A stretch of 53,735 nucleotides of DNA from an uncultured Oscillospiraceae bacterium (GCA_910589085.1 CAJUSG010000010.1:1-53735), one strand, 5' to 3'; shown: positions 20,748 through 29,532, counted from the stretch's first letter. The notes: generated from the letters alone by a model not told the origin. A program made the numbers and translations.

Positions 20748-22259
20748 TCAGGGGGCGAGGAAGTTCATGCCCATGCCCTGGGTGATGTTCCAGCCCTGGA
20801 CCGCGTCGCTGGTGAGCTGCTCGTAGTCCTGGTCCTTCAGGGCGGCGCCGACGGTTTGCCGCCAGACGGGGTCGCCGGTGGAGACGTAATACATGATGTG
20901 CCAGCCGTACTCGGTCTTGACCAGATCGGTGTCCCCCTCCCTGCGGGCGGGGTCGGTGGACCAGTTCAGGAAGGCCTCCACATAGCTGGAGGTGGGGGTG
21001 ATGTTGGAGATCAGACCGCCGTTCTGGGCGGAGCCGGTGTCGTCGCTGTTGGCCGAGACCAGGGCGGCGAAGGAGCTCTCGGTGGCCTCGCCGGATTTCC
21101 ACTCCTGGAGAAGCTGGGCGGCCTCGTCTTCCGCCTGATCGTACTCCTCCTGGGTGGGGGTTTCGCTGGCGCTGGCGCTGCCCGCCCGGACCAGGAGATG
21201 GCGCACGTTGTGGGTGGCCTCCTCGTCCCGGAGGCGGTCCTCAAAGACGGACACATAGTAGTAACAGGCGGAGCCGGTGTCGTTCTCAGCCAGGGTGATG
21301 TCTCCGGCACGGCGGGCGGGGTCCAGCAGCCAGTCGGCGTAGCTGGAATAGCTGGCGTTGGAGGCGGTGGTGCGGCGGGAGAGAGCGGTGCTGTAGATCT
21401 GATCGCCGTACTCCTCGGCCAGGGCCTCGGGCTCCGCCCCCGCCTCCAGCTTGGCCTTGACCTCCTCGGCCAGCGCCTTCTGCTGGGGCTTCAGCTCCTC
21501 CAGGGCGGCGGCCTTCTCCTCGTCGGTCATCTCGATGGTATTGCCCGCCTCGTCGGTGACGGGGGGCTGGGCCTGGAAGGTGAACTGGGTGTATACAATG
21601 GTGTCCAGCTCGTTGGTGTGCTCCTGATAGTAGGCGTCGTAGTCGGCGTCGGAGTGGGTGATGGCGTCCAGCTTGGCGTTGGCGTAGTCGCCGGCCAGGT
21701 AGCCCTGGGTCATGAGCTCGACCAGGCGGTCGTAGGTCATGTGGGGGCCGAAGTTGGTCTTGATAAAGGCGTCCCGGCTGGCGAAGCTGTAGCTCACCCA
21801 AGAGGAGTTCAGCTGGGTCAGCGTGCTGTTCAGCTGGGCCTGGCTCGCCTCCGAGAGGGTGTGGCCCTCGGCGTTGGCCAGGGAGACCAGGGCGGTCTGC
21901 TCGGTCAGGGTGCTGACGGTCTCCTCCTTCAGGTAGTCAAACCAGGTCTTACCGGTCTCTTGGTCGTAGATCTGGCCCTTTACGGAGGCGTTGGGGTTGA
22001 AGGCGTATTGGTTGGCGTATTCGGAATAGATATTGTTGTAGCAGTACTGAAGGTCGGCGGCGGTATATTTGACGCCGTTGATATTCAGGGCCGTCATGCT
22101 GCGCTGAAGGATTCCGCTGTTCCAGAACATCAGAATCACGGCGGCGATTACCACAAGGGCGGCGATCGCGCTGTAGACGGCCATGGACCGGCGGTCCTTC
22201 TGCTCGTCCCGCCGGCGCTGCTCGTCCCGCTGGGCCTTGGTCTTTTTCTCTTCGATCAC
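20748..22259 (-). CDS. membrane-anchored peptidylprolyl isomerase/foldase (PrsA/SurA-like)
   Basis: 503 residues from GTG 22259 (GAGAGGA upstream); an ATG at 22352 would add an unlikely N-terminus. The first 25 residues are very charged, then one membrane segment (about residues 26-46, VYSAIAALVVIAAVILMFW) anchors the protein with the rest outside. A SurA_N-like helical domain follows. The region HNVRHLLVRAGSAS ... FAALVSANSDDTGSAQNGGL ... VKTEYGWHIMYYV is the parvulin (PpiC) isomerase fold, with the typical R.H.L and YGWHI motifs. It probably helps fold secreted or cell-wall proteins. Monocistronic, with 6S RNA upstream on the same strand. Confidence 0.85.
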   Translation of the reverse strand: MIEEKKTKAQRDEQRRRDEQKDRRSMAVYSAIAALVVIAAVILMFWNSGILQRSMTALNINGVKYTAADLQYCYNNIYSEYANQYAFNPNASVKGQIYDQETGKTWFDYLKEETVSTLTEQTALVSLANAEGHTLSEASQAQLNSTLTQLNSSWVSYSFASRDAFIKTNFGPHMTYDRLVELMTQGYLAGDYANAKLDAITHSDADYDAYYQEHTNELDTIVYTQFTFQAQPPVTDEAGNTIEMTDEEKAAALEELKPQQKALAEEVKAKLEAGAEPEALAEEYGDQIYSTALSRRTTASNASYSSYADWLLDPARRAGDITLAENDTGSACYYYVSVFEDRLRDEEATHNVRHLLVRAGSASASETPTQEEYDQAEDEAAQLLQEWKSGEATESSFAALVSANSDDTGSAQNGGLISNITPTSSYVEAFLNWSTDPARREGDTDLVKTEYGWHIMYYVSTGDPVWRQTVGAALKDQDYEQLTSDAVQGWNITQGMGMNFLAP

Positions 22260-22390
22260 TGTTGTTTCATTCCTCTCATTTTTCAATGGTGTATTGGAAA
22301 ATGCCGCAGGGCATTTCCGAGATATTATACTAAAATCCGCCTCCGATTGCAAGAGGGCGGGGGGAGTTTTACACTTTATTTATAAATAGA

Positions 22391-22418
22391 AAAGATCGCG
22401 GCGGAGAGCGCCGCGACC
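22391..22418 (-). terminator. terminator downstream of 6S RNA
   Basis: On the minus strand a TCGCGGCG/CGCCGCGA stem with a CTCTC loop is followed by TCTTTTC. Confidence 0.75.
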
Positions 22419-22439
22419 AAGTCGCTGGGATCACTATGG

Positions 22440-22642
22440 CTTTTTATACCCCGCTCTGGCCGTGTGGACCCGTTTAAAACCTGCACGTAATGGCAGGTGG
22501 GTTGCCTCCACAGCGTTTTTCTGCTTCCAACGTCCAGCTGACCTCATAGGGGGCCGGGAGGCCTGCAAGCCGCGCTGTGAGGTGGGCATCCCGTTTTAGA
22601 AATGTGGGTTTAAAAGAGCCCATCACGCACCGAGCAGGAATA
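22440..22642 (-). ncRNA. ssrS: 6S RNA
   Basis: About 200 nt on the minus strand with 6S architecture. The ends (CCTGCTC near 22640 and GAGCGGGG near 22450) can pair as a closing stem. A central bubble contains TTTTAAAC on both sides, with a small hairpin CCTGC...GCAGG on its 3' side. A long inner stem CCTCACAGCG/CGCTGTGGAGG leads to a terminal stem-loop. 6S RNA binds the housekeeping RNA polymerase holoenzyme by mimicking an open promoter. Boundaries are approximate; the start of the RNA is not fixed by a clear promoter. It fills most of the gap 22260-22659. Confidence 0.7.
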
Positions 22643-22659
22643 TTGCGTTTTTGGAGAGG

Positions 22660-22980
22660 TCAGGACGGCTCCTCCCCGTCCTCCTGGAAAAAGCGCTCCA
22701 TGAACAGCTCGTAGACCGTGTCGAGCTCCTCGTCGGAGTCCAGGGTGGAGAGCAGCTCCTCGCCGTTCTCCTCGATGGCCTTCATGATGACCAGGCCGTA
22801 CTCCTCGTCGTCGGCGTCCACGTCCTTGGGCTCGCCGGTCTCCTCGTCCTCTTCCACCGCGGGGAACATGGCGTAATAGGTGACGCCCTGATGCTCCAGG
22901 GTGTCTACCAGCTCCAGCTCAAAGTCGTTGCCGTCCTCGTCGGTGACGGTGATGAAGTCAGGGCCGAAATTTTCTTCCAT
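22660..22980 (-). CDS. DUF1292 family protein
   Basis: 106 residues, very acidic. FITVTDEDGNDFELELVDTL then GVTYYAMFPAVEEDEE and EEYGLVIMKAIEENGEELLSTL match the short conserved pattern of DUF1292 proteins of Firmicutes, whose biochemical role is unknown. In many genomes of this group the family lies near ruvX and alaS; here it does not. Start ATG 22980 has AGGAGG upstream. It is followed on the same strand by 6S RNA. Confidence 0.85.
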   Translation of the reverse strand: MEENFGPDFITVTDEDGNDFELELVDTLEHQGVTYYAMFPAVEEDEETGEPKDVDADDEEYGLVIMKAIEENGEELLSTLDSDEELDTVYELFMERFFQEDGEEPS

Positions 22981-23100
22981 GGCAGGCGTCCTCCTGTCTT
23001 TTCTGCCCTTATTTTACCCCGACAGCGGAAAAAATGCAAGAGGAAAAGACGGTAAATTTTTAAGAAACGGTAAAGAGTGAGCCTTTGTGGTTCGGAAGGG

Positions 23101-23128
23101 TGGACAATCCGGCAGTTTATGGTATAAT
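23101..23128 (+). promoter_or_regulatory. promoter of PBP1A gene
   Basis: TGGACA (23101-23106), a 16-base spacer and TATAAT (23123-23128). About 110 bases of leader follow, with two GC-rich hairpins (GGGCGC...GCGCCC near 23140-23165 and CCGCCGG-AAAA-GCCGGCGG near 23187-23207). Confidence 0.7.
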
Positions 23129-23242
23129 AGAAAACATCCGGGCGCGCCGGAAAGCGGGGCGCCCAACGACTAACTTGGCGACCTGCCGCCGGAAAAGCCG
23201 GCGGGAGGACCAGATTGCCCTCGATTGGCTGGAGGTATTACC

Positions 23243-25969
23243 GTGTCAGATTACAACAACAATTCCCTGTATGAAAACAGCGACTATCCGTCCCGCCGCC
23301 AGGCCCCCAGAGGCTCCGGCGGGGCCCAGAAGCGCCGCAGAAAAAAGAAGGGCGGCATCACGGCGGGCCGGGTGATCGGGATATTCTTTAAGGTGCTGGG
23401 CACCCTGATCCTGATCGGCCTGTGTACCGGGGCGCTGCTGTGCTGCTTCGCCGTTGTCTACATTAACGAGGTCATTGTGCCCCAGGCGGATATGCACCCC
23501 GATGACTTTACCCGGGGCGAGAACAGCGTTATGTACTATCAGAACAAGGAGACGGGCCGCTATGAGGAGCTGAGAACCCTGTTCAGCGTGACCAGCTCGG
23601 TGTGGGTTGACTACGAGGATATGCCCGAGGACCTGATTAACGCCACGGTGGCCATTGAGGACAGGCGCTTCTGGACCCACCCCGGGGTGGACTGGAAGCG
23701 GACGGCCAAGGCGGTGCTGGATATGTTTCTGGGCCGGGATATCTCCGGCGGCTCCACCATTACCCAGCAGCTGATTAAAAACATGACCAACTACAATGAG
23801 ACCACCGTCAAGCGGAAAATTACCGAGATCGTCCGGGCCATCCGCTTTACCCAGAACCCCAACAACAGCAAGGAGTCCACCCTGGAGTACTATCTGAATA
23901 TCATCCCCCTGGGCGCCGGCTGCGAGGGGGTGGGGGCGGCCTCCCTGAGATATTTCGGCAAGCCGGTGTCTGAGCTCACCCTGGCCGAGTGCGCCAGCCT
24001 CATCTCCATCACCAATAACCCCTCCCTGTACGGCCCCTACTCCTTCGCCAAGGCGGAGAACAGCAAGGGGGAGATGTGGACCGCCCGGGACTGGAACAAG
24101 TACCGCCAGGAGGTGGTGCTCCAGTGTATGCTGGAGCAGGGCTATATCTCTCAGGAGGAGCACGACGCGGCGGTGGCCCAGGAGCTGAAGTTTGTCCGGG
24201 GTCAGAATGAGGAGGCCGCCACCGAGATCTACAGCTGGTATGAGGAGACGGTCATCGCCGACGTAAAGAAGGTCATGGCGGAGAAGTTTGAGTGGTCCGC
24301 CAAGCGCACCAGCCAGGCCCTGGAGAGCGGCGGCCTGCGCATCTACACCTGCTATGACCCGGATATTCAGGCGATTGTGGATGAGATATACACCAACCGG
24401 GAAAATTTGAATTACACCTATAAAAACGGCGAGCAGATGCAGTCCACCATCGCCGTGATTGACAACCAGACCCACAATCTGGTGGCCATCGCGGGGCAGT
24501 TCGGGGAGAAGACGGGCAACCTCTGGGACAACTTCGCCAACGGCGACGGCAACCGCCAGCCCGGCTCCTCCTTCAAGCCCCTGGCCGTCTACTCCGCGGC
24601 CATCGAGTTCGGGAAGATTACCCCCAACACCGTGCTGGACGACTACCCCTACGACGCCCGGACGGGCAGCGCCTGGCCCAAAAACGCCGGCACCACCCAC
24701 TATCAGGGGCGGATTACCGTCCGGGAGGCCCTGAAGCAGTCGCTGAATACCATCGCCGTGCGCATTATCAGCGACGTGATTAACCCGGAGGAGAGCTTTA
24801 AATTTGTCCAGGAGAAATACCACATCGACCTGGAGCCGGGCCGGATGGTGAACGGCACCTGGAAGACCGATATTGATGTGGCACCCATGTCTATGGGAGG
24901 CCTGACCAACGGCACCAACGTCCGGGACATGGCGGAGGCCTACTCCACCTTCCCCAACGGGGGGTACTACACCCCCTCCCGCACCTTTACCAAGATTACC
25001 CAGCTGGTGGACGGGGAGGAGGTCCTGCTGGTGGACAACACCGTGCAGACCGACCAGGTGATTAAAGAGACCACCGCCTACTATATGAACGACCTGCTCC
25101 AGGGCGTGTTTACCGGCGCGGGCACCGCCGCTGGCAAGGGCCTCAAGGGCCAGCACGCCGCTGGAAAGACGGGCACCACCAGCGACAACAAGGACTCCTG
25201 GTTTGTGGGTTACACCCCCTACTACACCGCCGCGGTGTGGACAGGCTATGCAAAAAATTACGACATGCCCAACACCGGCTGGAACTCCTCGCTGCTGCTG
25301 TGGCGGCAGGTGATGGCTCCCCTCCACGAGAACCTGCCCGACAAGGACTATCCGATCCCCGCTGAGATGCGCCCCATCGTCTACTGCAGGGACAGCGGCC
25401 TCATCGCCACCGAGTGGTGCGCCAAGGACCCCCGGGGGAACCGGTCGGCCCGGGACTATGTGTTTCTGGAGGACTACCCAAAGGATGATATCTGCACCGC
25501 CCACACGGAGGAGAGCGTGCTCACCATATGCACCGAGTGCCCCGTCCTCAAGGAGGACGGCAGCCCCACCGGCCTGTACTATCAGGCGGGGGAGTTCTGT
25601 CCCGAGGAGAGCCGGCAGGAGATCTGCCTGCCCAACTATGAGCGGGAGCAGGTGGGGAGCGTCCGGGCGGACGATGACATCTGGCGCTATGAGCTGGTGA
25701 AGGAGTACGGCCCCTGTACCCTGCACACCGAAGCGCCCCCGGAGGATCCGGACCCCGAGGACCCCAACCTGCCCGACCCCGAAAATCCCCTGGACCCCAG
25801 CAACCCCGGCGGTGTTGTGGACCCCAATACCCCCTACTACCCCTTTGATCCCATGAACCCCGGGGGCTCCCTGAAGCCCCCCGTTGACCCCGGCATCGTC
25901 AACCCGGTGGACCCGGGGGTGACGGATAACCCGGACGCCCTGCCGCCGTCTCAGGATCTGCCCGGATAA
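23243..25969 (+). CDS. class A penicillin-binding protein (PBP1A family)
   Basis: 908 residues from GTG 23243 (GGAGG seven bases upstream). A basic cytoplasmic tail, one membrane segment (about residues 50-78), then a GT51 transglycosylase (IEDRRFWTHPGVDWKRTAKA with catalytic Glu, GGSTITQQLIKN, second Glu region LEYYLNIIPLG). The transpeptidase shows PGSSFKPLAVY (SxxK serine), KQSLNT (SxN) and AAGKTGTT (KTG). The last 75 residues are a Pro/Asp-rich tail with repeated DPEDPNLP-like units, probably cell-wall or spacer sequence. It polymerises and cross-links peptidoglycan. The gene is a single transcription unit with a structured leader. Confidence 0.95.
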   Translation: MSDYNNNSLYENSDYPSRRQAPRGSGGAQKRRRKKKGGITAGRVIGIFFKVLGTLILIGLCTGALLCCFAVVYINEVIVPQADMHPDDFTRGENSVMYYQNKETGRYEELRTLFSVTSSVWVDYEDMPEDLINATVAIEDRRFWTHPGVDWKRTAKAVLDMFLGRDISGGSTITQQLIKNMTNYNETTVKRKITEIVRAIRFTQNPNNSKESTLEYYLNIIPLGAGCEGVGAASLRYFGKPVSELTLAECASLISITNNPSLYGPYSFAKAENSKGEMWTARDWNKYRQEVVLQCMLEQGYISQEEHDAAVAQELKFVRGQNEEAATEIYSWYEETVIADVKKVMAEKFEWSAKRTSQALESGGLRIYTCYDPDIQAIVDEIYTNRENLNYTYKNGEQMQSTIAVIDNQTHNLVAIAGQFGEKTGNLWDNFANGDGNRQPGSSFKPLAVYSAAIEFGKITPNTVLDDYPYDARTGSAWPKNAGTTHYQGRITVREALKQSLNTIAVRIISDVINPEESFKFVQEKYHIDLEPGRMVNGTWKTDIDVAPMSMGGLTNGTNVRDMAEAYSTFPNGGYYTPSRTFTKITQLVDGEEVLLVDNTVQTDQVIKETTAYYMNDLLQGVFTGAGTAAGKGLKGQHAAGKTGTTSDNKDSWFVGYTPYYTAAVWTGYAKNYDMPNTGWNSSLLLWRQVMAPLHENLPDKDYPIPAEMRPIVYCRDSGLIATEWCAKDPRGNRSARDYVFLEDYPKDDICTAHTEESVLTICTECPVLKEDGSPTGLYYQAGEFCPEESRQEICLPNYEREQVGSVRADDDIWRYELVKEYGPCTLHTEAPPEDPDPEDPNLPDPENPLDPSNPGGVVDPNTPYYPFDPMNPGGSLKPPVDPGIVNPVDPGVTDNPDALPPSQDLPG

Positions 25970-25980
25970 CAACATCGACC

Positions 25981-26013
25981 GACAGCGCCGCAGGAGCTTC
26001 CCGCGGCGCTGTC
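25981..26013 (+). terminator. hairpin after PBP1A gene
   Basis: GACAGCGCCGC (25981-25991) pairs with GCGGCGCTGTC (26003-26013). No T run follows, so it may act as an mRNA 3' end stabiliser or a weak terminator. Confidence 0.6.
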
Positions 26014-26084
26014 TCTGTGGGATTTGGACAAATTCCCCCCGGTTTCGGGGGGAAAGTTCCATGTTCGGTACAGCGGTTTTGAGG

Positions 26085-26113
26085 TTGCGGCCGGAAGGGC
26101 GATGTGGTACAAT
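26085..26113 (+). promoter_or_regulatory. promoter of ACT-domain gene/hom
   Basis: TTGCGG (26085-26090), a 17-base spacer and TACAAT (26108-26113). Confidence 0.7.
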
Positions 26114-26180
26114 GGACCACATTATGAAAACAAATGACCACGCAACACGGACAACACCCTTGCGTAGACTGGAGGAGACT

Positions 26181-26621
26181 ATGAGCGGTCCGGCCAAATA
26201 TTTTATCGTGGAGGCCAGCGCCATGCCGGAAATCTTCCGGAAGGTGGCCGAGGCGCGCCGCCTGCTTGAGACCGGAGAGGAGAAAACCGTCAACGCGGCG
26301 GCCCAGGCGGTGAACATCAGCCGCAGCGCCTTTTACAAGTACAAGGACGCGGTGCGGCCCTTCAACGATATGCTCCACGGGCGGATTGTCACCTTTCAGG
26401 TGCTGCTGAAGGACGAGCCGGGGGTGCTGTCCGGAGCCCTCAATGTGCTGGCCGGCCCGGGGGTGAATATCCTGACCATCAACCAGAACATCCCCGCGAA
26501 CGGCTGCGCCGTGGTCACCATAACGGCGGAGACCTCCGCCCTTCAGGACTCCCTGGAGGAGGTGCTGGCCCAGGTGTCTGCCGGCACGGGGGTCATCAGA
26601 TGCGAGATTCTGGCGGGGTAG
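26181..26621 (+). CDS. ACT domain-containing protein, PheB/UPF0735-like
   Basis: 146 residues from ATG 26181, behind GGAGGAGA. The N-terminal part (AKYFIVEASAMPEIFRKVAE, VNAAAQAVNISRSAFYKYKD) contains a helix-turn-helix-like segment, and the C-terminal half (TFQVLLKDEPGVLSGALNVL, GVNILTINQNIPANGCAVVT) is an ACT domain of the amino-acid-binding type. UPF0735 proteins are often adjacent to hom, as here (60 bases), so a role in sensing an aspartate-family or aromatic amino acid is plausible. Some relatives were named PheB (chorismate mutase-like), without firm proof. Probably co-transcribed with hom. Confidence 0.85.
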   Translation: MSGPAKYFIVEASAMPEIFRKVAEARRLLETGEEKTVNAAAQAVNISRSAFYKYKDAVRPFNDMLHGRIVTFQVLLKDEPGVLSGALNVLAGPGVNILTINQNIPANGCAVVTITAETSALQDSLEEVLAQVSAGTGVIRCEILAG

Positions 26622-26681
26622 AAGCGGAAGGCGATATGCGCCCCTACAGACGACAAAATGAATTCTGGAGGAGAAAAAAGA

Positions 26682-27893
26682 ATGGTTAACGTAGCGATTT
26701 TGGGTTTTGGAACCGTAGGCTCCGGCGTGGCCGAGGTGCTCACCACCAACGGCGGGCTTATCGACCACCGGGTGGACGACCTGGTGCGGCTGAAGTACAT
26801 CCTGGACGTGCGGGACTTCCCCGACAGCCCCTACAAGGACTGCTTTGTGAAGGATTTTGCCGACATCGAGAGCGACCCCGAGGTGGACATCGTGGTGGAG
26901 ACCATCGGCGGGGCGAAGATCGCCCTGGACTTTACCACCCGGGCCCTGAAGGCGGGCAAGAGCGTGGTCACCTCCAACAAGGAGCTGGTGGCCACCCACG
27001 GCTATGAGCTGCTTCAGCTGGCCAAGGCCAACGGGTGCAGCTACCTCTTCGAGGCCAGCGTGGGCGGGGGCATCCCCATCCTGCGGCCCCTCACCTCCTG
27101 CCTGGCCGCCAACGAGCTGGAGCAGGTCACTGGTATCCTCAACGGCACCACCAACTATATCCTTACCCGGATGATCCGGGCGGGGCTCACCTTCGACCAG
27201 GCCCTGGCCGAGGCCCAGGCCAACGGCTACGCCGAGAAGGACCCCACCGCCGACGTGGACGGCCACGACGCCTGCCGGAAGATCTGTATCCTGGCCGCCC
27301 TGGCCTTCGGCCGGCACGTCTACCCCGACCAGGTGCCCACCCAGGGCGTCCGGGGGGTCACCCTGGAGGACGTGGCCTACGCCGACTCGGTGGGCTGTAA
27401 GATCAAGCTGCTGGGCCGGGCGCTCCGCCGGCCGGAGGGAAGAATATGCGCCTTTGTGGCCCCACACCTGGTTCCCGGGGAGAACCCCCTGTCCGGAGTG
27501 GAGGACGTGTTTAACGCCATCGCCGTCACCGGAAACGCCATCGGCGACGTGATGTTCTACGGCCGGGGGGCGGGCAAGCTGCCCACCGCCTCCGCCGTGG
27601 TGGCCGACGTGATCGACATCGCCAAGGACCTGAAAAAGGACCGGCACAACGGCTGGGAGGAGGGCGCCTCCGACCTGGTGGTGTCCGCCGACTGCCTGGA
27701 GTCCCCATGGTATGTCCGGGCTCAGCTCTCCGCCGGTCAGGCCAGAGAGCGCTGCGGCGATATCCAGCTGCTGGCCCGCAGCGGCGCGCCCGCAGGGGAG
27801 GCCGCCTTCCTCACCGCCCCCATGACCGAGCCCGAGATTCAGGAGAAGCTGGCCGGCCTGGAGGTGGGCTCCCTGTTCCGGGTGCTGGCCTGA
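26682..27893 (+). CDS. hom: homoserine dehydrogenase
   Basis: 403 residues from ATG 26682 (GGAGGAG upstream). NAD(P)-binding VNVAILGFGTVGSGVAEVL, then TSNKELVATHG, GGGIPILRPL, the substrate loop ILNGTTNYILTRM, and ADVDGHDACRKICILAALAFG with the conserved Asp and Lys. The C-terminal 80 residues form a short ACT-like regulatory segment (YVRAQLSAGQARERCGDIQL). It reduces aspartate semialdehyde to homoserine, the branch toward threonine and methionine. lysC follows 194 bases downstream, separated by a repeat element. Confidence 0.95.
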   Translation: MVNVAILGFGTVGSGVAEVLTTNGGLIDHRVDDLVRLKYILDVRDFPDSPYKDCFVKDFADIESDPEVDIVVETIGGAKIALDFTTRALKAGKSVVTSNKELVATHGYELLQLAKANGCSYLFEASVGGGIPILRPLTSCLAANELEQVTGILNGTTNYILTRMIRAGLTFDQALAEAQANGYAEKDPTADVDGHDACRKICILAALAFGRHVYPDQVPTQGVRGVTLEDVAYADSVGCKIKLLGRALRRPEGRICAFVAPHLVPGENPLSGVEDVFNAIAVTGNAIGDVMFYGRGAGKLPTASAVVADVIDIAKDLKKDRHNGWEEGASDLVVSADCLESPWYVRAQLSAGQARERCGDIQLLARSGAPAGEAAFLTAPMTEPEIQEKLAGLEVGSLFRVLA

Positions 27894-27903
27894 GAGAATA
27901 GAA

Positions 27904-28008
27904 TGTAGGGGCCGACGACCCCGGCGGCCCGCGTCTCTTCAATGCGGCCGGCCTCAAACGGGGCGGCAGCCGGTTTCAGGCGGCGCGCCGAGGTCGTCGC
28001 GCCCTACA
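27904..28008. repeat. inverted-repeat element between hom and lysC
   Basis: A 105-bp element with ends TGTAGGG and CCCTACA and inner arms CCGACGACC / GGTCGTCG. The ends match the family at 3168, 14769 and 32822 but the inside differs, so it is a diverged or separate subfamily. Confidence 0.65.
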
Positions 28009-28087
28009 CAATACCGTTCGGGAATGATGGGCGGCGCAGAGGCCGCCCCCTGTGAAATGATTCAAACCTTTAGGGGGAATACCATAC

Positions 28088-29311
28088 ATGGCACTGATTG
28101 TACAAAAATTTGGCGGCAGCTCGGTGGCCGACGCCGATAAAATCCGGAATGTAGCCCGGATTGTCACCGAGACCTACCGCAAGGGCCACAGCGTGGTGGT
28201 GGTGCTGTCCGCCCAGGGGGACACCACCGACGACCTGATCGAAAAGGCCCGGGAAATCCACCCTGGAGCCTCTAAGCGGGAGATGGATATGCTGCTGGCC
28301 ACCGGCGAGCAGATCTCCATTGCCCTGTGCGCCATGGCTATCGAGCGCATGGGGTATCAGGCGGTCTCCCTCACCGGCTGGCAGGCGGGGATGCTCACCG
28401 ACTCGGCCTACTCCGCCGCCCGGATTAAGCGGGTGCGCGCGGAGCGTATCCAGAAGGAGCTGGACAAGAAGAAAATTGTGCTGGTGGCCGGCTTCCAGGG
28501 GATTAACAAGTATGACGACATCACTACCCTGGGCCGGGGAGGCTCCGATACCTCCGCCGTGGCGCTGGCTACCGCCCTCCACGCCGATCTGTGCCAGATC
28601 TACACCGACGTGGACGGCGTGTACACCGCTGACCCCCGGTATGTGACGGGGGCCCGGAAGATTGACGAGATCACCTATGACGAGATGCTGGAGCTGGCCA
28701 GCCTGGGAGCCCAGGTGCTCCACAACCGTTCGGTGGAAATGGCCAAGCGGTACAGCGTCAATCTGGAGGTGCTGTCCAGCTTCAGCGGAAAGCCCGGTAC
28801 GAAAGTGAAGGAGGTCGTCAAGACTATGGAAAAAACTCATGTCAGCGGCGTGGCCAAGGACAAGGATGTGGCCCGCATCGCTCTGATTGGGCTGGTGGAC
28901 CAGCCCGGCATCGCCTTTAAAATTTTCTCCCTGCTGGCCAGAAAGAATGTCAATGTGGACATCATCCTCCAGTCCATCGGCCGGGACGGCAGCAAGGATA
29001 TCAGCTTTACCGTGGCGGAGGGCGACGCCCAGGCCGCCAAAGAGCTGATGGAGGAGCACAAGGAGGCCATCGGCTGCAAGTCTATCGAGGTCAGCACCGA
29101 GGTGGCCAAGGTGTCTATCGTGGGCGCGGGTATGGCCCACAACGCCGGCGTGGCCAGCAAGATGTTCGAGGCCCTGTTCTCCGCCGGCATCAATATTAAC
29201 ATGATCTCTACCAGCGAGATCAAGGTGTCCGTCCTGGTGGACGAACGGGACGCCGACCGGGCCGTGCAGGCCATCCACGACCGCTTCTTCAGCGAGTTCG
29301 GAAACGCGTAA
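28088..29311 (+). CDS. lysC: aspartate kinase
   Basis: 407 residues, the usual length of the single-polypeptide form with internal regulatory domains. IVQKFGGSSVADADKIRNVA is the signature KFGG motif; LATGEQISIALC, GFQGINKYDDITTLGRGGSDTSA and YTDVDGVYTADPR follow. The C-terminal part has two ACT domains (ALIGLVDQPGIAFKIFSLLA; VSIVGAGMAHNAGVASKMFE), so feedback by lysine and/or threonine is expected. It catalyses the first step of the aspartate family. Start ATG 28088 follows AGGGGGAA. A strong terminator follows. Confidence 0.96.
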   Translation: MALIVQKFGGSSVADADKIRNVARIVTETYRKGHSVVVVLSAQGDTTDDLIEKAREIHPGASKREMDMLLATGEQISIALCAMAIERMGYQAVSLTGWQAGMLTDSAYSAARIKRVRAERIQKELDKKKIVLVAGFQGINKYDDITTLGRGGSDTSAVALATALHADLCQIYTDVDGVYTADPRYVTGARKIDEITYDEMLELASLGAQVLHNRSVEMAKRYSVNLEVLSSFSGKPGTKVKEVVKTMEKTHVSGVAKDKDVARIALIGLVDQPGIAFKIFSLLARKNVNVDIILQSIGRDGSKDISFTVAEGDAQAAKELMEEHKEAIGCKSIEVSTEVAKVSIVGAGMAHNAGVASKMFEALFSAGININMISTSEIKVSVLVDERDADRAVQAIHDRFFSEFGNA

Positions 29312-29320
29312 ACAGACAGA

Positions 29321-29357
29321 AAGAGGGACGGCGGGCGCCGTCCCTCTTGATTTTTTT
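29321..29357 (+). terminator. terminator after lysC
   Basis: AAGAGGGACGGC (29321-29332) pairs with GCCGTCCCTCTT (29337-29348) over GGGC, followed by GA and seven T. Its T run overlaps the spacer of the next promoter. Confidence 0.9.
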
Positions 29358-29375
29358 GATTGACAGGGGTATACT
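29347..29375 (+). promoter_or_regulatory. promoter of small hydrophobic peptide gene
   Basis: TTGATT (29347-29352), a 17-base spacer and TATACT (29370-29375), nested in the end of the lysC terminator. Confidence 0.6.
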
Positions 29376-29432
29376 GCCGTTAAGCAAGAGCGGCGGGGCC
29401 AATCCTCAGCAAGTACCCAGGAGGTGAGGCCG

Positions 29433-29522
29433 ATGAGCGCAGGCGACGTTATTACGTTACATCTGCTCATAATTGCGGCGATCACTTTAGGGATCACCAT
29501 CGGGAAACACCTAAAGAAATAG
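29433..29522 (+). CDS. 29-residue hydrophobic peptide, candidate type I (holin-like) toxin
   Basis: ATG 29433 lies behind a near-perfect GGAGGTGAGG. The peptide starts MSAGDVITLHLL, continues with one membrane-spanning stretch (IIAAITLGITIG) and ends with a basic tail KHLKK. Size, one membrane span, charged C-terminus and the very strong ribosome-binding site resemble the small holin-like (TxpA/BsrG/Fst-type) toxins of Firmicutes. A consensus promoter on the opposite strand (29630-29658) points at the 3' part of this gene and should make an antisense RNA, as in type I toxin-antitoxin loci. The toxin role is inference; no experimental homologue can be named from here. Confidence 0.6.
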   Translation: MSAGDVITLHLLIIAAITLGITIGKHLKK

Positions 29523-29532
29523 CCGCCCCCCG

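Noticed and set aside
22440..22642. Signal recognition particle RNA or RNase P RNA instead of 6S
   Set aside because: The GGTCAGGNCCGGAAGGAAGCAG core of SRP RNA and the conserved cores of RNase P RNA are absent; bubble-and-hairpin layout fits 6S RNA better.
23246..26317. 1023-codon minus-strand frame opposite the PBP1A gene
   Set aside because: Exact shadow of a gene with all glycosyltransferase and transpeptidase motifs; composition is Val/Gly/His-rich without domains.
27894..28087. Lysine riboswitch or T-box upstream of lysC
   Set aside because: The gap is taken by an inverted-repeat element and shows neither the T-box sequence nor a lysine aptamer pattern.
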